A stretch of DNA of 64,000 nucleotides, taken from positions 310,001 to 374,000 of the forward strand of contig NZ_JANDBC010000003.1 of the NCBI RefSeq assembly GCF_024320785.1, in the 5' to 3' direction. Of this stretch, positions 16,736 to 26,567 are shown in pieces. The first letter of the stretch is position 1; each line of letters opens with the position of its first letter. The translations under genes and the position numbers were made by a program. This DNA comes from Gracilimonas sediminicola (GTDB lineage Bacteria; Bacteroidota; Rhodothermia; Balneolales; Balneolaceae). The notes under the pieces are model-generated. The model ran no database searches. It saw nothing but the letters and a program-made list of their open reading frames with translations, and was not told the origin of the DNA.

Positions 16736-17673
16736 AAACCGTATTCTTCAGCCTTTTTCTATTCATCAGCAGCTCCGCCCTTTTTGCTCAGGGAAGCGGC
16801 TTCGAGATGCTGAGCATTTCTCCAACTCCTTATTCTCTTTCTAAAGCTGAAGCCACCACTTCAATATCCGAAGGGGCAGCTTCTATTTTCTCAAATCCGG
16901 CTTTACTATCCCTTAATGACTATTCCTCCATAGATTTAGGATATTCTTTCTGGATCGCTAACGTGAATAACATTTTTGGTGGTGTAAACTTCAAAAACGG
17001 GCAAAGAGCAGTAGCTTTTTCTTTTTACACCTCCGGAGCTGATGATTATGAAGCCCGAAATAACCCGGGTCCACCAAACGGTGAGTTCTCTATACAATAT
17101 ATCTCTATCTCAGCGGCGTATGCTTATGATTTCAAATACTTTGCATTGGGAGGTGCAATTCAGTATCTGAACGAAGAGAACTTCACTTATCAGGCTAACG
17201 GTTATGCTTTTAATTTCGGAATGGCCAGTGAATTATTTAACGACAAGATTCGGTTTGGGGCATCGGTAACGAATTTGGGAGAAATGGAGAAGCTCAACAT
17301 TAATTCCACCCCTCTCCCTGCGAATTTTAAAGTTGGTACTTCAGCAGATGTACTCAACTTCACCCCACCAAAAAACGATGACTTGCCGGTGTTGGTAACT
17401 GCTTACGCTGATTATGTCTATCCTCTGGTTGAAACGGATGACAAAGATTATGCCGACTATACAGTTCCGGGCTCATATTTTAATTTAGGGCTTTCATTTA
17501 ACGTAGCTGACGTTTTGGAAATCAGCGGTGGATATAAAACCCAGAATAATGTTCGTCCGGTTTCATTTGGGGCTGCCTTCACAACCGACGAGATTACCTT
17601 CAATTATGCATTGGTTCCTTTCAATACCGGCTACGGAACAGTACATTCCATCGGGATTCAGTACAAATTTTAA
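16732..17673 (+). CDS. PorV/PorQ-like outer membrane protein, second copy
   Basis: The protein has 313 residues with a signal ending ALFAQGSG. It carries the same architecture as its neighbour: EGAASIFSNPALLSL near the N-terminus, then beta-barrel strands and a terminal HSIGIQYKF. It overlaps the previous gene as ATGA. Two divergent PorV/PorQ-type proteins side by side suggest either separate cargo or a paired complex. It is closest in feel to PorQ (no RGMAM motif), but I would not assign the name firmly. Confidence 0.8.
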   Translation: MKTVFFSLFLFISSSALFAQGSGFEMLSISPTPYSLSKAEATTSISEGAASIFSNPALLSLNDYSSIDLGYSFWIANVNNIFGGVNFKNGQRAVAFSFYTSGADDYEARNNPGPPNGEFSIQYISISAAYAYDFKYFALGGAIQYLNEENFTYQANGYAFNFGMASELFNDKIRFGASVTNLGEMEKLNINSTPLPANFKVGTSADVLNFTPPKNDDLPVLVTAYADYVYPLVETDDKDYADYTVPGSYFNLGLSFNVADVLEISGGYKTQNNVRPVSFGAAFTTDEITFNYALVPFNTGYGTVHSIGIQYKF

Positions 17674-17684
17674 TAAGGGTATTT

Positions 17685-18701
17685 ATGGAGGCAACTTCTC
17701 TTAAGGAGGTTTATGCATCGGTTAATAATGATGCACGCACCGTTTATGTAGTACCTCTGATCCGGTATTCGCATAAAAAGTCTGATTACTTATACCTGCT
17801 GTACAAAAACCTGATTGAGGAATCGGATTATGATATTCAATCCATAAGTGTGTTCAATCACTTTAAACTGGTTGCCGGCATTCTTTCCAACCGTCAGGCT
17901 ATTCTGCATTACCACTGGCTTGAATTTCAGGATTTTAAGTCCTTGCTGGGCATGCCCTGGAAAATGTTCTGCATCTATTTATTCCATAAGCTGGGTGGCA
18001 ATATTGTGTGGACATTACATAATGAGTTTCCCCATGACCAAAAATACCTGGGGTTGCACCGTTTTCTGCATAAGAAAATGGCGGCTTGGTCGGATGTGCT
18101 TCATGTCCACTGCGAAAAAGCCATGAACATCATGAGCGAACGATTGCAAGCTTCAAAAGAAAAATTTGAGTTAATTCCCCACCCCGCATTTCCGGCTGAA
18201 TCTATTGACAAATCCGTTGCCCGTCAAAATCTGAATGAGCATTATGGTTGTGAATTAAAACCGGAACTCCCTGTAATACTGATGTTCGGTAACATCAGCC
18301 ACTACAAGCAGATAGAGAAAGTAGCTGATTTAGTTATAGATTTTGATTTTGAGTGTAAGCTTCTGGTTGTTGGACCGGTAAAAAAGGGCAACCTGAAGTT
18401 ATTTGATGAATTAAAGGATAAGCAGAAGCAGAGTGCCCAAATCCAAATCATCCCGCAGTTTATTGATGAAAGCCGGGTACCCTGGTTTTACAGTGCCGCT
18501 GATCTTTGTGCTTTTAATTACCGCGAAATCCTTTCCTCTGGCGGTTATCATATGGCTAAAGCTTATGAAAAGCAGATAATAGCCCCGGATTTAGGCTGTT
18601 TGAGTGAAGAAGGAAAAGAGGCGAACGTTGAGTTATTCACCCATCAGGATGAACTGAAACAATTGCTTAAACAGCATTTAAAGGCACGCGCTAATGGCTA
18701 A
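17685..18701 (+). CDS. Glycosyltransferase, GT-B fold
   Basis: The protein has 338 residues. It shows GT-B features: an N-terminal half with HYHWLEFQD and the TLHNEFPHD segment, a central VILMFGNISHYKQ linker strand typical of family 4 enzymes, and a C-terminal acceptor/donor half with FNYREILSSGG followed by YEKQIIAPDLG. The sugar and acceptor cannot be read from sequence. It begins 11 bases after the PorQ-like gene and overlaps the flippase by 8 bases, opening a five-gene polysaccharide cluster. Confidence 0.85.
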   Translation: MEATSLKEVYASVNNDARTVYVVPLIRYSHKKSDYLYLLYKNLIEESDYDIQSISVFNHFKLVAGILSNRQAILHYHWLEFQDFKSLLGMPWKMFCIYLFHKLGGNIVWTLHNEFPHDQKYLGLHRFLHKKMAAWSDVLHVHCEKAMNIMSERLQASKEKFELIPHPAFPAESIDKSVARQNLNEHYGCELKPELPVILMFGNISHYKQIEKVADLVIDFDFECKLLVVGPVKKGNLKLFDELKDKQKQSAQIQIIPQFIDESRVPWFYSAADLCAFNYREILSSGGYHMAKAYEKQIIAPDLGCLSEEGKEANVELFTHQDELKQLLKQHLKARANG

Positions 18702-20097
18702 GCTGAAAGAAAAAGCGTTTTGGATAGCCATTGGTGATGTCGCCGGACGGGGACTTTCATTTCTTACCTCCATTTACCTGGCCCGTACTTTGGGATCTGA
18801 GTTCTATGGGCTTATAACCGTTGCTCTTTCAATCCTTGGCTACGCTACCTGGGTTTCTGATATGGGGCTTATCAGTATAGGAACACGGGAAACAGCCAAA
18901 GAGCCTTCAAAACGTATTTTTCGGGTTTTAGAGATATTCAGGATGAAGCTCTTTCTTGGAATCATTGTTTTGATTGCCTCAACGGTCATCGTTTCCATGA
19001 TAAATACCGGGGAAATTGAGAAGCAGGTTATTTTGGGATACCTCTACTCTATCGTCCCCTATATGGCACTGATGGAGTGGTTTTATGCGGGGAAACAACA
19101 GTTTGGTAAAATCGCCCTGTCTAAAATATTGAACGGACTCATATACTTTGTACTTGTCATTTTTATGGTTCAATCGGTTGAGGATGTAACCCTCGTACCG
19201 GTGCTTTATACCGTTGGTGTGACCATTGCCGCGTTAACGCTTGGTACATTTGCCATCAAGGACAAGCCTTTTTCCCTTCCGTCACGGGGTGTTCAAATCT
19301 ATCCCGACTTGCTCAAATCGAGCTCTATTTTGGGATTAGGTAAGTTCTTTGCTCAAATTGTGCATTTACTTCCCCCTATTTTAATTGGAGGGATATTAAC
19401 ACTTCGTGATGCCGGTTTATATGGAGCTGCCTTTCGAGTGGTAATTATTGCCATGATGATAGACCGGGTTTTTGTGAACTTACTGTTGCCAAACCTTTCA
19501 TCCCTTTGGAGCAGGAATCGGGCCGAAGCCAACATCAAGATAGATACTGTGTTTCGGTTGGTGTCGGCAGGCGGAGCTCTCATAGCCCTTGTAACGGCTA
19601 TTGGTGCAGAGCAAATCATTTCTATACTCTACGGTGATCAATACGCAGAGAGTGTGATTCTGCTCCAGATTCTTTCGGTGATGATTGCCGCTACGTTCGT
19701 AAATAGCCTATTCTCCTTTGGTTTGATAGCCACCAATAAAGACAAAGAATATTTTTTGGCCACTTGTTTTGGCGGAACCATTTCGGCTATCCTCATTTTC
19801 AGTTTTACCGCTCTTGGAAATTCAAAAATGGTAGCAATTTCTGTTTCAGCTGCTGAGGTGATTATTACCTTGTTTACCTACTTCTGGTTCAGGAAAGTAG
19901 TTCCTTTAAACTACCTGAAGCCTCTGCTGGTCAGTTACCCGGCAGCTGTTCTGCTATTCTGTGGTTTTATTTTCAGTCCGCTGATGCCCCTTTTGAATGC
20001 TGCCATTGCTGCGATCATCTTTATCGTTATCATCTATCAGTTTGGCATTCTGAAGCCTGATCAATTTGAATGGGCGAAGAAAAAGGTGCTGGGATGA
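18694..20097 (+). CDS. Polysaccharide flippase, Wzx/MATE-like (MOP superfamily)
   Basis: The protein has 467 residues and about 12-14 membrane helices. The N-terminus AFWIAIGDVAGRGLSFLTSI followed by ARTLGSEFYGLI is the classic opening of Wzx/RfbX-type oligosaccharide translocases. It presumably flips an undecaprenyl-linked glycan built by the neighbouring transferases. Gene overlaps on both sides (8 bases upstream, ATGA downstream) indicate one translationally coupled operon. No Wzy-type polymerase was recognised in the cluster. Confidence 0.9.
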   Translation: MAKLKEKAFWIAIGDVAGRGLSFLTSIYLARTLGSEFYGLITVALSILGYATWVSDMGLISIGTRETAKEPSKRIFRVLEIFRMKLFLGIIVLIASTVIVSMINTGEIEKQVILGYLYSIVPYMALMEWFYAGKQQFGKIALSKILNGLIYFVLVIFMVQSVEDVTLVPVLYTVGVTIAALTLGTFAIKDKPFSLPSRGVQIYPDLLKSSSILGLGKFFAQIVHLLPPILIGGILTLRDAGLYGAAFRVVIIAMMIDRVFVNLLLPNLSSLWSRNRAEANIKIDTVFRLVSAGGALIALVTAIGAEQIISILYGDQYAESVILLQILSVMIAATFVNSLFSFGLIATNKDKEYFLATCFGGTISAILIFSFTALGNSKMVAISVSAAEVIITLFTYFWFRKVVPLNYLKPLLVSYPAAVLLFCGFIFSPLMPLLNAAIAAIIFIVIIYQFGILKPDQFEWAKKKVLG

Positions 20098-21629
20098 AGC
20101 AGCGATTGTGTATAGGAATTCAGGAAAGAAATGCAGCCTGGGATGCTGCATTGAATCAGCTGGGGGTGTGGTATGAAGAAGTGAATTACAACTTAGAACT
20201 GCATCGTGAGTACAGTGTTATAATTCTCAACAAGAAGCCCGTTAAGGCTCAACAATCAGCCCTGAAATCCTTTGTAGAAAACGATGGCCGCCTGTTAGAA
20301 ATTGCGGACAATCTGATCTTCCTTGAGAAAAGTCAAACCCGGTCATCCCATGAAGATACACTCATAAATGTTGATCGTGAAGGCTTTCTATCTCATATTT
20401 CTCATGTAGATGTACATACCAAAGTAAGACTTCATAAGGATGGGGAGTTACTGGAAGGTCTGGTTCATTTACCTGCAGAAGACCATTCAAATCTTGCTTT
20501 TTTGGGCGTTGATGTAGCTGAACTGTTACAAACAACCTGTTATAGGAGAAAACGATTCTTTAGCAGAAATGGAGAACATCCGGATGAAATTGTCAGCAAA
20601 GTATCCAAGCATGAGCTTGCTGAAGTGCTTAAAGCTATTTTAAAAGAACTACACTTTCGAAGATCTTTGCCTTTCATCGAAAAGTGGACTTCCCCGACAA
20701 CTAAACCTGTTTTTTGTTTTCGGGTTGACTCTGACTTTGGCGATAAAGAATCCATGGATGATCTTTATGCAACGATTCGTAAACACCAAAAATCGGCAAC
20801 CTGGTTTTTACATGTAGAAGCACATGAGGATTGGCTTTCTCACCTCAAGACCTATGAGAACCAGGAAATTGCTCTTCACGGCTATGAACACGGTACTTCA
20901 GATTCTTTCAAAAAGGTTAACCGGAACATTCAAACCGGCAAAGAGCATCTCGAAAAAGCTAACATTGATTTCAACGGCTTTTGTGCTCCTTATGGTATCT
21001 GGAACACGGCACTTGAAAAATCCCTGAAAAATTCCGGCTTTGAATACACCTCAGAGTTTACCTTTTGCTATGATGGATTACCCCTCCGCCCGGCTGAGGA
21101 AAAACTCCCCCTTCAAGTTCCCATTCATCCTATTTGTACGGGTAGTCTAAACCGCCGTAAATATTCCATTGAGGTTATGAAAGGGTATTTCGAGGATGTG
21201 TTATTAAATAAATTATCACGGTTTGAACCGGCTTTGTTTTATCACCACCCTTTACAGCCCGGGCTTTCTGTTATCGATCACTTGCTGGAACTCACTGATA
21301 TTCACGAATTTGAAAATCTTACTTTTGGTGAGTTTGCTGCCTTTTGGAAAGAACGGGAAAGGTTCACCTTTGAAGCATATTTAGATGATGGAAAAGTAAC
21401 CATTGAAAAATCTTCAAATCCTGATAAGTTGATTCAGGTATCCATGAACCATTCCGAGTTTGATCTGATATCTACAAGTGAGGATATCATCAACCTCACA
21501 AAAACAACAAAATTAAAGTTTTCGAAGCCCTATCTTCCTAAGCCTGAAGAGGTACTTGAAATGAGAAAACGGGATTTGAATCTTCTTAAAACATCACTGT
21601 TAGATTGGAAAAACCGGGGGCGATTATGA
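20094..21629 (+). CDS. NodB-like polysaccharide deacetylase domain protein
   Basis: The protein has 511 residues from the ATG at 20094, which overlaps the flippase stop as ATGA; a longer frame from 20070 is less likely. A NodB-type domain occupies about residues 200-360: the acid motif RVDSDFGD (Asp212, Asp214), the metal-binding HGYEH (His262, His266) and FCAPYGIWN as the third motif. The N-terminal ~190 residues look like an amidotransferase-like regulatory fold, and the C-terminal ~120 residues may be a beta domain. It has no signal peptide, so it would act on a cytoplasmic or lipid-linked precursor. The substrate is unknown. Confidence 0.8.
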   Translation: MKQRLCIGIQERNAAWDAALNQLGVWYEEVNYNLELHREYSVIILNKKPVKAQQSALKSFVENDGRLLEIADNLIFLEKSQTRSSHEDTLINVDREGFLSHISHVDVHTKVRLHKDGELLEGLVHLPAEDHSNLAFLGVDVAELLQTTCYRRKRFFSRNGEHPDEIVSKVSKHELAEVLKAILKELHFRRSLPFIEKWTSPTTKPVFCFRVDSDFGDKESMDDLYATIRKHQKSATWFLHVEAHEDWLSHLKTYENQEIALHGYEHGTSDSFKKVNRNIQTGKEHLEKANIDFNGFCAPYGIWNTALEKSLKNSGFEYTSEFTFCYDGLPLRPAEEKLPLQVPIHPICTGSLNRRKYSIEVMKGYFEDVLLNKLSRFEPALFYHHPLQPGLSVIDHLLELTDIHEFENLTFGEFAAFWKERERFTFEAYLDDGKVTIEKSSNPDKLIQVSMNHSEFDLISTSEDIINLTKTTKLKFSKPYLPKPEEVLEMRKRDLNLLKTSLLDWKNRGRL

Positions 21630-22657
21630 AAGTAGGTTATGTGTCTCCCATGAGTATTGCGGCCGTCAACGGCGGACTCAGAACCCAGGCTTTAATGACG
21701 ACTAAGCATATAACGTCTTTTGGAGTAGAAGCGAAATTGATTTCACCGTGGGATGATATGAAAGCCATGAACCTTGACTTGGTTCATGTATTCGGGGCTT
21801 CCATTGAAAATGTGGGAATTGTAGATCAGGTGAAAGCAATGGGATTGCCCCTCGCCCTTTCTCCGGTTTTCTTTTCCAACCGGAAAGCTGCTTTTATCAA
21901 AAGAGCCCTAAAAATGGAGCGATTGAGCTCTGCTTTTGGCTCCGGAATCCGTTCAGATTTTAGCGTCAAAACCGAATTATGCAGCAAAGCAGATGTCGTT
22001 ATACCAAACACCTCAGCAGAGGCTGATCTCATCCGGGATGGCTTTTCAATTCCTAATGACAAAATTCAGGTCGTTCCAAATGGAGTAGAACAAAAGTTCG
22101 CAGAGGCTCAGCCTCAGTTGTTTATTGATACCTATGGATTGAAAGACTTTGTACTGTTTGCCGGTCAGGCCGGAGCCAAAAGAAAGAATGTAATCAAGCT
22201 GCTTGAAGTAGCTTCTGACCTTGATTCTCCTGTTGTAGTCATCGGTTCTTTTTACAAGGATGAATACGGAGAAAAATGCAGAACTTTAGCAGAAGAAGCC
22301 GACAATGTGACCCTAATCGAAACTCTTGATCATGATTCTGAACTGTTTGCCTCCGCTTATGCTGCCAGCAGCGTTTTTGTGCTTCCCTCCCAGTTCGAAA
22401 CACCAGGAATTGCAGCCATGGAGGCGGCTCTGGCAGGTTCCAAAATTGTTATAACCGAGAAAGGCGGCACCAAAGACTACTTTGATGGATATGCTGAGTT
22501 CATAAATCCGGATTCTTCTAAGTCACTCCTAAGCGGAATAAAAAAAGCGTTGGAAAAAGAATCCTCAGATACCCTGAAAAATCATATTTTTAAGAATTAT
22601 TCCTGGCAACGGGTAGCAGAATTAACGGCTAATCAATACAAAAGAATTTTGGCATGA
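21626..22657 (+). CDS. Glycosyltransferase family 4
   Basis: The protein has 343 residues from the ATG at 21626, which overlaps the preceding stop; an upstream in-frame ATG at 21605 would add seven residues overlapping the deacetylase and is less likely. The GT4 pattern is clear: MSIAAVNGGLRTQ acceptor loop, ADVVIPNTSAEAD, VVPNGVEQKF, the FAGQAGAKRKNV linker, and the donor-site E-x7-E segment QFETPGIAAMEAAL. It is coupled by ATGA to wecB downstream, hinting at an N-acetylhexosamine-containing glycan. Confidence 0.87.
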   Translation: MKVGYVSPMSIAAVNGGLRTQALMTTKHITSFGVEAKLISPWDDMKAMNLDLVHVFGASIENVGIVDQVKAMGLPLALSPVFFSNRKAAFIKRALKMERLSSAFGSGIRSDFSVKTELCSKADVVIPNTSAEADLIRDGFSIPNDKIQVVPNGVEQKFAEAQPQLFIDTYGLKDFVLFAGQAGAKRKNVIKLLEVASDLDSPVVVIGSFYKDEYGEKCRTLAEEADNVTLIETLDHDSELFASAYAASSVFVLPSQFETPGIAAMEAALAGSKIVITEKGGTKDYFDGYAEFINPDSSKSLLSGIKKALEKESSDTLKNHIFKNYSWQRVAELTANQYKRILA

Positions 22658-23748
22658 AGAAGATTCTCATTGCATTCGGAACCCGGCCTGAAGTCATTAA
22701 ACTGGCCCCTGTGATCCTTGAACTCAGGGAGAGTTTGAACGTAACGGTTCTGCATACCGGTCAGCATAAAGAGCTTGTGGATCCCATGCTGTCCCTTTTT
22801 GACATTCAGCCGGATATCAATCTCGATATCATGAAGCCGAATCAGGATTTATTTGAGCTGACCCAATCCCTCTTACCCAAACTGAAGAAAGTAATTGAAG
22901 AGATTGAGCCAGATTTCGTGATGATTCAGGGAGACACGACGACTTCTTACCTTACCGCCTTGTCTTCATACTATCAAAAAATCCCGGTGCTGCATGTAGA
23001 GGCCGGGTTGCGCAGCCATAACCCATACTACCCTTTTCCCGAGGAAATGAACCGGAGGCAAATAACTCATCTGACTCACATCCATTTTGCCCCCACGGAA
23101 CTAAATAAGAAAAATTTACTAAAGGAAGGCATTACTGAGGAAGCGATTTCAGTAACCGGGAATACGGTAATTGATGCATTGAACAGCATTACCAAATCAA
23201 AAGCATTCGACCATTCTGCACCCGACATCCTTTATGATGTGGATGATAACCAAAAACTGCTGGTGCTGACGGCTCACCGAAGAGAGAATCATGGTAAGCC
23301 ATTGGTAAATGTTTTCACGGCCGTAAAACAGCTTTTAGCTTCAAATGACGACCTGATTGTTATTTTTCCGGCTCACCCCAACCCCAATGTGCTGGCTGCG
23401 ATCGAACAAGTTGAAATCAAAGACGAGCGATTTAAACGCACCTCTCCATTTGATTACCTCACCTTTTTGCATGTGCTCCGCCGGGCAGATTTGATACTGA
23501 CCGATTCCGGTGGAATTCAGGAAGAAGCCTCTGCCCTTGGAAAACCGGTGTTAGTGCTCCGAAATGAAACAGAAAGACAGGAGCTGATTGAATCCGGTTT
23601 AGGAAAACTGGTAGGCACTGATCAGAAAACCATTATCAGTGAAGCCAATGCATGGCTTCAATCAGATAATTATCCGAATGCTTCTTCTGTATTCGGCAAG
23701 GGTAATGCAGCAGCTATCATCAAAGAAGTGATTGAAAATCAGCTGTAA
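22654..23748 (+). CDS. wecB: UDP-N-acetylglucosamine 2-epimerase (non-hydrolysing)
   Basis: Interconverts UDP-GlcNAc and UDP-ManNAc. All family blocks are present: GTRPEVIKLAPV near the N-terminus, QGDTTT, HVEAGLRSHNPYYPFPEE, NRRQITH, LTAHRREN and TDSGGIQEEA. The 364-residue length is standard. It closes the polysaccharide cluster and meets pssA tail to tail, the coding ends overlapping by 10 bases. I see no ManNAc dehydrogenase (wecC) beside it, so UDP-ManNAc may be used as such or processed elsewhere. Confidence 0.95.
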   Translation: MKKILIAFGTRPEVIKLAPVILELRESLNVTVLHTGQHKELVDPMLSLFDIQPDINLDIMKPNQDLFELTQSLLPKLKKVIEEIEPDFVMIQGDTTTSYLTALSSYYQKIPVLHVEAGLRSHNPYYPFPEEMNRRQITHLTHIHFAPTELNKKNLLKEGITEEAISVTGNTVIDALNSITKSKAFDHSAPDILYDVDDNQKLLVLTAHRRENHGKPLVNVFTAVKQLLASNDDLIVIFPAHPNPNVLAAIEQVEIKDERFKRTSPFDYLTFLHVLRRADLILTDSGGIQEEASALGKPVLVLRNETERQELIESGLGKLVGTDQKTIISEANAWLQSDNYPNASSVFGKGNAAAIIKEVIENQL

Positions 23749-24569
23749 TCCTGAAATTCATCAACTCCGGCCGGACCATAATCATCGGTAAAAAATTGAA
23801 TAGCCCCAACGATGATTCCCTTCAGCATAAACAATGTGAAGACGGCCATGAGCCCGTACTCTTTGAAGGCCAGAATTAGTACCAGGTAAACAAGGAATAG
23901 TACAAATTTACCCTTCTGCTCTTTAATGGTTTGACGGTCGAACCGGGGAATTTTATCAAAAGGAAGTGTACTAACCATCAAAAAGGATATAACCACTATA
24001 AAAGGGATCAGAACCGAATTCACACCATTCTCAAGAAAGGAAAACAATTCCATAGAGTCTCTGAAGGTCAGGAAGAAAGCACCAAGGATAATGGCCTGGG
24101 CCGGGATGGGTAATCCTACAAAAAAATCAGGCCGTGGGTGGAGTCGTGCATTTACGTTAAAACGAGCCAAACGAACCGCTCCACAAAGTGGCGGCAACGC
24201 GCTTACCATAATTCCCACAAAACCCAGTTCGTGTAAACTCCAGCTGTAAATTAAAAAGCCCGGAGCCACTCCGAATGAAACCATATCACTGATGGAATCC
24301 AGTTCAATTCCAAAATCGCTGGTGGCGTTGGCAAGTCGTGCCATCAATCCGTCAAAAACATCAAATAAACCGGCAAGGGCGATTAGCCACGCTCCCCGTA
24401 TAAAATCCCCGTCCGAAATTGAAATAATTGCCAGGAATCCACTGAAAAGATTCATCAGCGTAAAGAAACTGGGAACAGCGATCTTCTTATTCACCGGCGG
24501 CTTTTGCTCTTTTCTCCGCTGTCGGCGCTGCTTGAAAGAATGATATTTTTTCTGAATTGGATATTTCAT
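23739..24569 (-). CDS. pssA: CDP-diacylglycerol-serine O-phosphatidyltransferase
   Basis: Makes phosphatidylserine. The CDP-alcohol phosphotransferase signature (DG-x2-AR-x8-G-x3-D-x3-D) is complete, starting at DGLMARLAN and ending at the acidic pair of ELDSISD. It has 276 residues with a basic cytosolic N-tail followed by about eight membrane helices. It overlaps psd by 4 bases (ATGA), a usual pairing since Psd uses its product. It is the last gene of the aroE-pssA operon. Confidence 0.94.
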   Translation of the reverse strand: MKYPIQKKYHSFKQRRQRRKEQKPPVNKKIAVPSFFTLMNLFSGFLAIISISDGDFIRGAWLIALAGLFDVFDGLMARLANATSDFGIELDSISDMVSFGVAPGFLIYSWSLHELGFVGIMVSALPPLCGAVRLARFNVNARLHPRPDFFVGLPIPAQAIILGAFFLTFRDSMELFSFLENGVNSVLIPFIVVISFLMVSTLPFDKIPRFDRQTIKEQKGKFVLFLVYLVLILAFKEYGLMAVFTLFMLKGIIVGAIQFFTDDYGPAGVDEFQDYS

Positions 24570-25219
24570 TCGTTAATAACTCCAATAATAGATTCTCCCG
24601 CTTTGGTAGTATCACCCGATTTCACTTTTACCTCTACATTGCCGGGTACAACCACATCCATTCGCGAGCCGAATTTCATAATACCAAATCGCTCTCCGGC
24701 TTTTAACTCGTCCCCTTCCTTAATGTTATACACAATTCTTCGGGCTAAAAATCCGGTGATCTGCCGGAAAAAGATTTTGGTATTGGAAGGATGAAGAACG
24801 CCAAAATCGGCCCTCTCATTAAGTTCAGAAGCATGTTCGGTCCAGGCCATCAGGTATTCTCCGGGATGATACTTGACGTACTCCAACGAGCCGGAAACAG
24901 GATTTCGGTTTACATGCACATTCAACGGGGAAAGAAAAATACTGATCTGTGTAGCTTTATTCTTCAGGTACACGTCTTCATTCACTTCTTTTACAAACAC
25001 CACCTTTCCATCGGCCGGTGAAATAATCAGGTTTTCATCTTCAGGAATATTACGGTCAGGATCCCGGAAGAAAAATACGGTAAGTGCACTCAAAGTCCCC
25101 ATTCCTGCATAAATTACATAGGCAAACCAGTGGTTCAGAAAATAGTAAGCGAATCCACATACCAATATGGAAACGGTTAGTACGAGTGCAATTGTGGGGT
25201 ATCCTTCCTTAGATAACAT
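24566..25219 (-). CDS. psd: Phosphatidylserine decarboxylase, short type
   Basis: Pyruvoyl enzyme making phosphatidylethanolamine. It is 217 residues, the compact class common in Bacteroidota and archaea, with two N-terminal membrane helices. The C-terminal FGSRMDVVVP segment contains the Gly-Ser pair at which self-cleavage creates the pyruvoyl group, and FLSPLNVHVNRNP is the conserved His block. It starts 2 bases after rseP ends and is coupled to pssA. Confidence 0.94.
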   Translation of the reverse strand: MLSKEGYPTIALVLTVSILVCGFAYYFLNHWFAYVIYAGMGTLSALTVFFFRDPDRNIPEDENLIISPADGKVVFVKEVNEDVYLKNKATQISIFLSPLNVHVNRNPVSGSLEYVKYHPGEYLMAWTEHASELNERADFGVLHPSNTKIFFRQITGFLARRIVYNIKEGDELKAGERFGIMKFGSRMDVVVPGNVEVKVKSGDTTKAGESIIGVINE

Positions 25220-25221
25220 AA

Positions 25222-26562
25222 TTAAAGTCCGAAGTATCTGAATGCATCATTAAACATTACAAAAATGAATAATCCAATCATCAGGAAAAAGCCAATTTGT
25301 TGAGCGATCATGCGAACTTTTTCAGAAGGCTCACGACGAGTTATGCCTTCGTAAAGCAGGAACACAAGGTGCCCCCCATCCAAAGCCGGAATCGGCAGAA
25401 TATTCAGGATTGCTAGCGTGATACTCAGTAGCGCCGTAATGTTCCAGAAGCCAATCCACCCCGCCTGATCAGTTGCTTCACGGGTAATGCTGGCTATGGC
25501 AATCGGCCCGCCCAGATTTTGGGTTACCGAAATGTCTCCGGTTATCATCCGGGTAAAACCCTGTACAATGCCTACCGTTTGTTCTACGGTTTGATTATAT
25601 CCTTCACCCACAGATTCCCAAAGTCCATATTCGATACGCATCAAGCCCAAGGTTTGGATTTGGGGAGAAGCAATCCCGATGGTTTTAGTATCCGGGTCAG
25701 GAGTAATTGACGCATAGAAAACAGAATCCTCCCGCTGCACTCCAAAAGTAACCGCTGAGTCTGCATTCTGGATAATCTCTACCAATTGAACCCAGTATTT
25801 GACGGTATCGCCATTTGCTGAAACGATACGATCACCGGCTTGTAATCCGGCTTCGGCAGCGGGTCTTCCGGCAGGAACCGATGAAATTTTACTTGGGAAA
25901 GAATAGGTCGGATCCAAAAAACCACGTGTTTGCAGGCTATCCAGGAAATTTGGAGAAACAGGAACCGAGATTTGCTGTCCGTCTCTCATCACCATGTACG
26001 TCAGATTATTTGAAGTGAGTTCAGAAGCGGAAACCAGTTCATTGAAATAAGCAACTCGTTGCCCGTTCACGCCTACAATTTTGTCTCCGGTTTCGAAGCC
26101 TATTTCATGCAAAATAGAGGTTTCAGGAACATAAATTCCCTCGGTATCATCAATGGGCAGAACGGCCTTACCCTGGCTGTAGGTCAACCCAAAGTAGATA
26201 AAGAATGCCAAAATCATGTTAAAGATAACCCCGGCCGTAATGGTAACAATACGCTGCCAAACCGGTTTACTTCGGTATTCCCAGGCCTCGGGTTCTTTTT
26301 CCAGATGATCGGTATCCATGCTTTCATCAATCATACCGGATATTTTCACATATCCGCCAAGCGGTGTTGCTCCAATACAATAATCGGTGTCTCCTTTTTG
26401 GAAACCCCATACCCGCGGTGGAAATCCAATCGAAAAGCGTTCAACCCGCATTCCGAAAAACTTTGCTGCTAAAAAGTGTCCAAGTTCATGAATAAAAACG
26501 AGGATCATCAGCGCTCCGCCAAAAATGAGGAGCGTATTTAATAAGCTTAAAAACCAGTCCAT
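25222..26562 (-). CDS. rseP: RIP zinc metalloprotease RseP (site-2 protease)
   Basis: Intramembrane protease that cuts membrane-anchored anti-sigma factors and signal peptides. The zinc site HELGH is at residues 25-29 in the first helix and the third ligand is the Asp in LPIPALDGGHL near the C-terminus. Two PDZ-like regions lie between (around EIGFETGDKIVGVNG and EAGLQAGDRIVSANG). It is 446 residues. It sits between dxr and psd, an order also seen in other bacteria, where dxr and rseP are neighbours. Confidence 0.95.
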   Translation of the reverse strand: MDWFLSLLNTLLIFGGALMILVFIHELGHFLAAKFFGMRVERFSIGFPPRVWGFQKGDTDYCIGATPLGGYVKISGMIDESMDTDHLEKEPEAWEYRSKPVWQRIVTITAGVIFNMILAFFIYFGLTYSQGKAVLPIDDTEGIYVPETSILHEIGFETGDKIVGVNGQRVAYFNELVSASELTSNNLTYMVMRDGQQISVPVSPNFLDSLQTRGFLDPTYSFPSKISSVPAGRPAAEAGLQAGDRIVSANGDTVKYWVQLVEIIQNADSAVTFGVQREDSVFYASITPDPDTKTIGIASPQIQTLGLMRIEYGLWESVGEGYNQTVEQTVGIVQGFTRMITGDISVTQNLGGPIAIASITREATDQAGWIGFWNITALLSITLAILNILPIPALDGGHLVFLLYEGITRREPSEKVRMIAQQIGFFLMIGLFIFVMFNDAFRYFGL

Positions 26563-26567
26563 GTAAA

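Noticed and set aside
18694-20097. PelG assignment for the flippase of the first polysaccharide cluster
   Set aside because: Its N-terminus is the ordinary Wzx type and no Pel-like genes lie beside it.
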